The notes beneath the pieces were generated by a model. The model ran no database searches and had not been told where the DNA came from. It was given only the letters and a program-made list of their open reading frames with translations. DNA of 9,112 nt from Helicobacteraceae bacterium (GTDB lineage: Bacteria; Campylobacterota; Campylobacteria; Campylobacterales; Sulfurimonadaceae). Below, in pieces: positions 6,538-9,112 of the stretch (position 1 is the first letter of the stretch; each line of letters opens with the position of its first letter). The position numbers and the translations under genes were made by a program. The stretch lies in contig WFMY01000263.1 in NCBI GenBank assembly GCA_015488855.1, positions 1-9,112 on the forward strand. The letters run 5' to 3'.

Positions 6538-6823
6538 CTTGAAGTTGTTTTTTTATAGCATATCGTGGTTCTTTTGCTAACTCTAACATCTCTTTATGCT
6601 GTTTAGAATATGCTTTATATACATTTAAAATCGCAGCACTAACACCTATAACAACACCTATCCAAAGTGTCCAAGCTTCCTCAGTCCAGCTCTTTAAAAG
6701 CAAACCAATACCAACACCCATAACAACAGCCACAACCATTGATATACCGAGAGAAAGACTGTCTGCAGCTTCAACAATAGGTTTTATTCGTGGCTTATGC
6801 TCAGATGCTTCCTCTTCAATCAT
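6491..6823 (-). CDS. AtpZ-like small membrane protein (AtpZ/AtpI family)
   Basis: AtpZ/AtpI proteins are two-helix inner-membrane proteins linked to assembly of, or Mg2+ supply to, the F1Fo ATP synthase. From the ATG at 6823 there are 110 residues. Helix 1 contains SMVVAVVMGVGIGLLLKSW with small-residue GxGxG packing; a short WTEEAWTLWIGV turn leads into helix 2 (IGVVIGVSAAILNVYKAY), the arrangement and terminal NVYK-like motif expected of AtpZ. The tail is charged and ends in a nine-residue Asp/Glu run (6512-6538). The ATG at 6823 overlaps the hemL stop by 8 bp, a common coupled arrangement, and is preferred to an in-frame GTG at 6850 that would give 119 residues. Neither has a strong Shine-Dalgarno. 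AtpZ is often encoded with the atp operon; here it follows hemL and precedes a second membrane protein. Family assignment is fairly sure, actual function in this organism less so. Confidence 0.75.
   Translation of the reverse strand: MIEEEASEHKPRIKPIVEAADSLSLGISMVVAVVMGVGIGLLLKSWTEEAWTLWIGVVIGVSAAILNVYKAYSKQHKEMLELAKEPRYAIKKQLQDDDDDDDEDAGYKNY
6512..6538 (-). repeat. GAT/GAC triplet tract shared by two overlapping reading frames
   Basis: On the minus strand the sequence is a run of nine codons made of GAT, GAC and one GAG. In the atpZ-like frame it encodes seven Asp, one Glu and one Asp; one base later it encodes MTMMTMM, the possible start codons of the downstream membrane protein gene. Changes in repeat number would lengthen or shorten both protein ends without breaking either frame. 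Confidence 0.6.
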
Positions 6824-8108
6824 TTTTGATCGCTTGAAAAACTCTTGCACTTGCTGCTATAGTATCTTCTATCATAGCATCAGTAATTGCAGTTGAGATA
6901 AAACCAGTTTCATAAAGTGAACATGCAAAATAAAACCCCTCTTTTAACATTCCAGCGTGAAACTTAGCAAATAAAGCAGCATCTGATTTACCAGCATCTG
7001 AAAAGTTTTTTACCTCTTTGTCATTAAAGAAGAAACCAAACATACTCCCTCTTGTATTTATTTGCATTGGTATTGCAAATTTAGCAGCTTCCTCTTTCAT
7101 CCCTTCAACTAAGCGTATAGCTCTTGCACCCAAGACAGAGATAACCTGTGAATTTTGTTTTAGTTTACTAAGTGCTGCATATCCTGCTGCCATGGCAATA
7201 GGATTTCCACTCAGTGTTCCAGCCTGATAGACTGGACCTTCAGGAGAGAGCTTGGACATAATCTTAGCAGATGCACCAAACGCACCTACTGGCATACCAC
7301 CACCAATAACTTTTCCCAAAGTTACAATATCTGGCTTTACACCCACAAGAGACTCTGCTCCATTGACTGATGCTCTAAACCCACTCATAACTTCATCAAA
7401 GATAAGTAAAGTTCCATTTGCATCGCAAAGTTTACGAAGTTCATGGAGAAACTCTTTATCAGCTGGAACAAGACCCATATTACCTGCTATTGGCTCAATA
7501 ATAACACAAGCAATATCGTTTGAGTCCGCAAAACATCTCTTTACGCTCTCTATATCGTTATAAGTAGCAAGGAGTGTGTGCTTTGTAAAATCCGCTGGAA
7601 CACCAGGACTTGATGGATTACCAAAAGTAGCAGCACCACTACCTGCTTCTACAAGTAGAGAGTCACTATGCCCGTGATAGCATCCAATAAATTTTACAAT
7701 ATCATCACGACCAGTAAAACCACGCGCAAGTCGGATAGCACTCATAACCGCTTCAGTTCCACTACTAACAAATCTTACCTTCTCGATAGAGTCAAACATC
7801 GAGACAACGAGCTTTGCCAACTCTGTCTCTGCTTGTGTGGGTGCGCCAAAACTCAGCCCATGCTTCACAGCTTCCAATACTGCAGATTCTATACCCTCAT
7901 CACGATGACCAAAAAGAAGCGGACCCCAAGATTGAACAAAATCAACATAATCATTTCCATCTATATCTCTCAGATAAGCTCCTTTAGCTTCTTTTATAAA
8001 CAAAGGAGAACCTCCAACACTTGAAAATGCTCGAACAGGAGAGTTGACACCTCCAGGAATGAGTTTTTGAGCTTCTTTAAATGCTTCTAGTGATGATTTT
8101 GTACCCAT
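6816..8108 (-). CDS. hemL: Glutamate-1-semialdehyde 2,1-aminomutase HemL
   Basis: HemL is the PLP enzyme that turns glutamate-1-semialdehyde into 5-aminolevulinate, the entry step of heme and sirohaem synthesis by the C5 route; it is a cytoplasmic dimer. From the ATG at 8108 the protein has 430 residues, the family's normal length. Signatures in order are LIPGGVNSPVRAF at 16-28, VRFVSSGTEAVMSAIRLARG at 111-130 for PLP phosphate binding, YHGHSDSLL at 144-152, FDEVMSGFR at 237-245 with PLP-contacting D238, and LGKVIGGGMPVGAFGA at 264-279 with Schiff-base lysine K266. The start is chosen because AAAGG lies 6 nt upstream and because a longer in-frame start (TTG at 8135) falls inside the promoter -10 box. 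It is the first gene of an overlapping three-gene operon and is divergent from the tonB-like gene. Confidence 0.97.
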   Translation of the reverse strand: MGTKSSLEAFKEAQKLIPGGVNSPVRAFSSVGGSPLFIKEAKGAYLRDIDGNDYVDFVQSWGPLLFGHRDEGIESAVLEAVKHGLSFGAPTQAETELAKLVVSMFDSIEKVRFVSSGTEAVMSAIRLARGFTGRDDIVKFIGCYHGHSDSLLVEAGSGAATFGNPSSPGVPADFTKHTLLATYNDIESVKRCFADSNDIACVIIEPIAGNMGLVPADKEFLHELRKLCDANGTLLIFDEVMSGFRASVNGAESLVGVKPDIVTLGKVIGGGMPVGAFGASAKIMSKLSPEGPVYQAGTLSGNPIAMAAGYAALSKLKQNSQVISVLGARAIRLVEGMKEEAAKFAIPMQINTRGSMFGFFFNDKEVKNFSDAGKSDAALFAKFHAGMLKEGFYFACSLYETGFISTAITDAMIEDTIAASARVFQAIKND

Positions 8109-8134
8109 AATATGCCTTTTGTTATTTTTATGCA

Positions 8135-8140
8135 ATTATA
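8135..8140 (-). promoter_or_regulatory. -10 box of the hemL operon promoter
   Basis: The minus strand reads TTGGATATAATTGC with a perfect TATAAT and AT-rich upstream DNA. A start near 8128 gives a leader of about 20 nt carrying the AAAGG ribosome site of hemL. There is no obvious -35 hexamer. Confidence 0.65.
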
Positions 8141-8166
8141 TCCAAGAATCATTAATTTTTATTGGT

Positions 8167-8172
8167 TATAAT
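8167..8172 (+). promoter_or_regulatory. -10 box of the tonB-like gene promoter
   Basis: The plus strand reads TTGGTTATAATCA, with a perfect TATAAT preceded by TAATTTTTATT. A start near 8179 leaves only about 10 nt before the ATG at 8190, or about 20 nt before the ATG at 8199. The 26 bp between this box and the hemL -10 box is shared upstream DNA for both promoters. Confidence 0.6.
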
Positions 8173-8189
8173 CAACAAAAACTATATTA

Positions 8190-9083
8190 ATGAGTCTCAT
8201 GAATCGTTCTACTTTTGCTTTATTTGTTGCTTTGTTAATCCATCTCGTTATCTTGCTTTTGTTTTGGATACTTGGTTCAATAGAACCTAAAATAAAAAAA
8301 CAAGCTCCCAAAGAAACTAAGATAAAAGTTTCTCTTAAAGAACTGCCTAAAAAATTCAAAAAAACTGGTACCATAAAAAAGAAAATCATTAAAAGACCAA
8401 AGATTGCACCCCCTATGCCTAAAGGCAAGCAACTAAAAAAGATAGCAAAAAAACAAAAAATAAGGCTAAAACCAAAACAAAAAAAGATAACGCCAACGCT
8501 CAACAAACCAAAGCAAATCAAACCAGTTCAAAAGCAAAAACCAAAACCAAGGATAAAACAAGTAGAACAAAAGCCTTTTATCCCTTTGCTAAGTGATATC
8601 AACATAACAACCAAACCTAAGCCAAAACAAAAAAAGAAAGAAGAATCTCTTTACTCGATGCTATCACAAGATAAATCATCTCAAGAAAAAAAAGAAACAA
8701 AAAAAACAATTCAAAGTGGTAGTAGTATTAGTTCTGATGTTAAGGAACTTTATGGTGAAGAGTTTGGCAAACTAAGCCCTGGACAACAAAAATATATACT
8801 TGATAACCAAGAGATTATGAGACGAATTACGCAGCAAGTGTTAACACGCGTGGCAAGGGTTAACCTACCAGGAGATCTTAATGTAAATCGTTCAAATGTA
8901 ATTGAGTTTTATCTTCATCCAAATGGGGATATGACAGACTTTAAATTTTTGCAAAAAAGTGGTTACTATGTACTAGATGATACCACAAAAGAAACGATAG
9001 GATATGCCTATAGTAGGTATCCAAGACCAACAGAAAAAACACTCATTCGATATAATGTTTACTATAATCTAGCAAGATACTAA
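8190..9083 (+). CDS. TonB-like energy transducer protein
   Basis: TonB-family proteins use the proton motive force, through ExbB/ExbD-type partners, to drive outer-membrane transporters. The 297 residues show all three parts. A membrane helix lies at about 10-28 (FALFVALLIHLVILLLFWIL), followed by a long Lys/Pro/Gln-rich periplasmic linker at about 33-150 (KPKQIKPVQKQKPKPRIK and KPKPKQKKK), and a C-terminal domain at about 205-297. There the pattern VIEFYLHPNGDMTDFKFLQK followed by SGYYVLDD matches the core of the TonB C-terminal fold. The helix retains the conserved His (H18), but the Ser four residues earlier in the TonB/TolA SxxxH motif is Ala (A14). The linker DNA is extremely A-rich. ATG at 8190 or 8199 is possible; neither has a strong Shine-Dalgarno. 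TolA is an alternative, but the C-terminal pattern favours TonB. No exbB or exbD is in view, though a gene starts 14 bp downstream. Substrate unknown. Confidence 0.85.
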   Translation: MSLMNRSTFALFVALLIHLVILLLFWILGSIEPKIKKQAPKETKIKVSLKELPKKFKKTGTIKKKIIKRPKIAPPMPKGKQLKKIAKKQKIRLKPKQKKITPTLNKPKQIKPVQKQKPKPRIKQVEQKPFIPLLSDINITTKPKPKQKKKEESLYSMLSQDKSSQEKKETKKTIQSGSSISSDVKELYGEEFGKLSPGQQKYILDNQEIMRRITQQVLTRVARVNLPGDLNVNRSNVIEFYLHPNGDMTDFKFLQKSGYYVLDDTTKETIGYAYSRYPRPTEKTLIRYNVYYNLARY

Positions 9084-9097
9084 ATCAAAGGATTTGA

Positions 9098-9112
9098 ATG
9101 CAACCATATAAA
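9098..9112 (+). CDS. Start of an unidentified gene cut by the right edge
   Basis: An ATG at 9098 opens a frame reading MQPYK to the end of the window. It is preceded by AAAGGA with a 5-6 nt spacer, a good ribosome site, and begins 14 bp after the tonB-like stop, so it is probably cotranscribed with it. Five residues are too few to suggest a function. Confidence 0.5.

Noticed and set aside
6824..6850. Longer AtpZ-like start at a GTG, overlapping hemL by 35 bp
   Set aside because: The ATG at 6823 gives a tighter 8-bp overlap and a normal start codon; the GTG has no Shine-Dalgarno. Not fully excluded.
7018..8024. Plus-strand frames of 69-118 codons opposite hemL
   Set aside because: hemL is continuous with all PLP-enzyme signatures here; the opposite frames show no motif or ribosome site.
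8109..8135. Longer hemL start at a TTG (nine extra residues)
   Set aside because: The TTG overlaps the -10 box, so the transcript would start downstream of it; the ATG at 8108 has a good AAAGG site and gives the family's usual N-terminus.
8159..8521. A 120-codon minus-strand frame that looks like a hydrophobic membrane protein
   Set aside because: The Phe/Leu richness is the complement of the Lys-rich linker of the tonB-like gene; the plus-strand frame has a proper domain order, so this is a shadow.
1..9112. Mobile elements, CRISPR arrays, tRNA or rRNA genes, prophage
   Set aside because: No transposase or integrase frames, no regularly spaced repeats, and no tRNA-like or rRNA-like segments were seen; the few gaps are short and hold promoters.

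Overview
The window looks like chromosomal DNA of a member of the Campylobacterota (Epsilonproteobacteria), probably a Sulfurimonas-like free-living species. The evidence is a low-GC, tightly packed gene layout, a 617-residue RpoD of the type seen in this phylum, a flgF/flgG2-flgG rod gene pair, and promoters that consist mainly of a good TATAAT -10 box in AT-rich DNA. The genus is an inference. There is no sign of phage, insertion sequences, CRISPR or plasmid functions, so this is mostly core genome.

Layout, left to right. Positions 1-1486 (minus strand) hold leuD followed directly by leuB. leuB is cut by the left edge, and the pair encodes two steps of leucine synthesis. Positions 1624-3252 (minus strand) hold flgF (flgG2-type) then flgG, two axial rod proteins of the flagellar basal body; a strong sigma-54 promoter match lies upstream at 3372-3387. 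Positions 3468-5321 (plus strand) encode the housekeeping sigma factor RpoD. Ten bases downstream is a 230-codon gene for a predicted PAS-like protein with what looks like a degenerate histidine-kinase ATPase domain. Its Shine-Dalgarno sequence sits in a perfect small hairpin that also contains the rpoD stop codon.

Positions 6004-8108 (minus strand) form a compact operon: hemL (tetrapyrrole synthesis), an AtpZ-like small membrane protein, and a four-helix membrane protein of unknown function, each overlapping the next. This operon converges on, and overlaps by 20 bp, the end of the PAS-like gene. At 8190-9083 (plus strand), divergent from hemL, is a TonB-like energy transducer with one N-terminal membrane helix, a long Lys/Pro-rich periplasmic linker and a TonB C-terminal domain. 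A further gene begins at 9098 and runs off the right edge.

Regulation visible in the sequence: sigma-54 control of the rod genes, back to back with the vegetative rpoD promoter; a single promoter for leuDB; and two divergent -10 boxes for hemL and the tonB-like gene that share only about 26 bp of upstream DNA. The parts most worth following up are the PAS/pseudo-kinase protein tied to rpoD with its hairpin-masked ribosome site, and the hemL-atpZ-membrane protein operon facing a TonB-like gene. No wholly new multi-gene system is evident.
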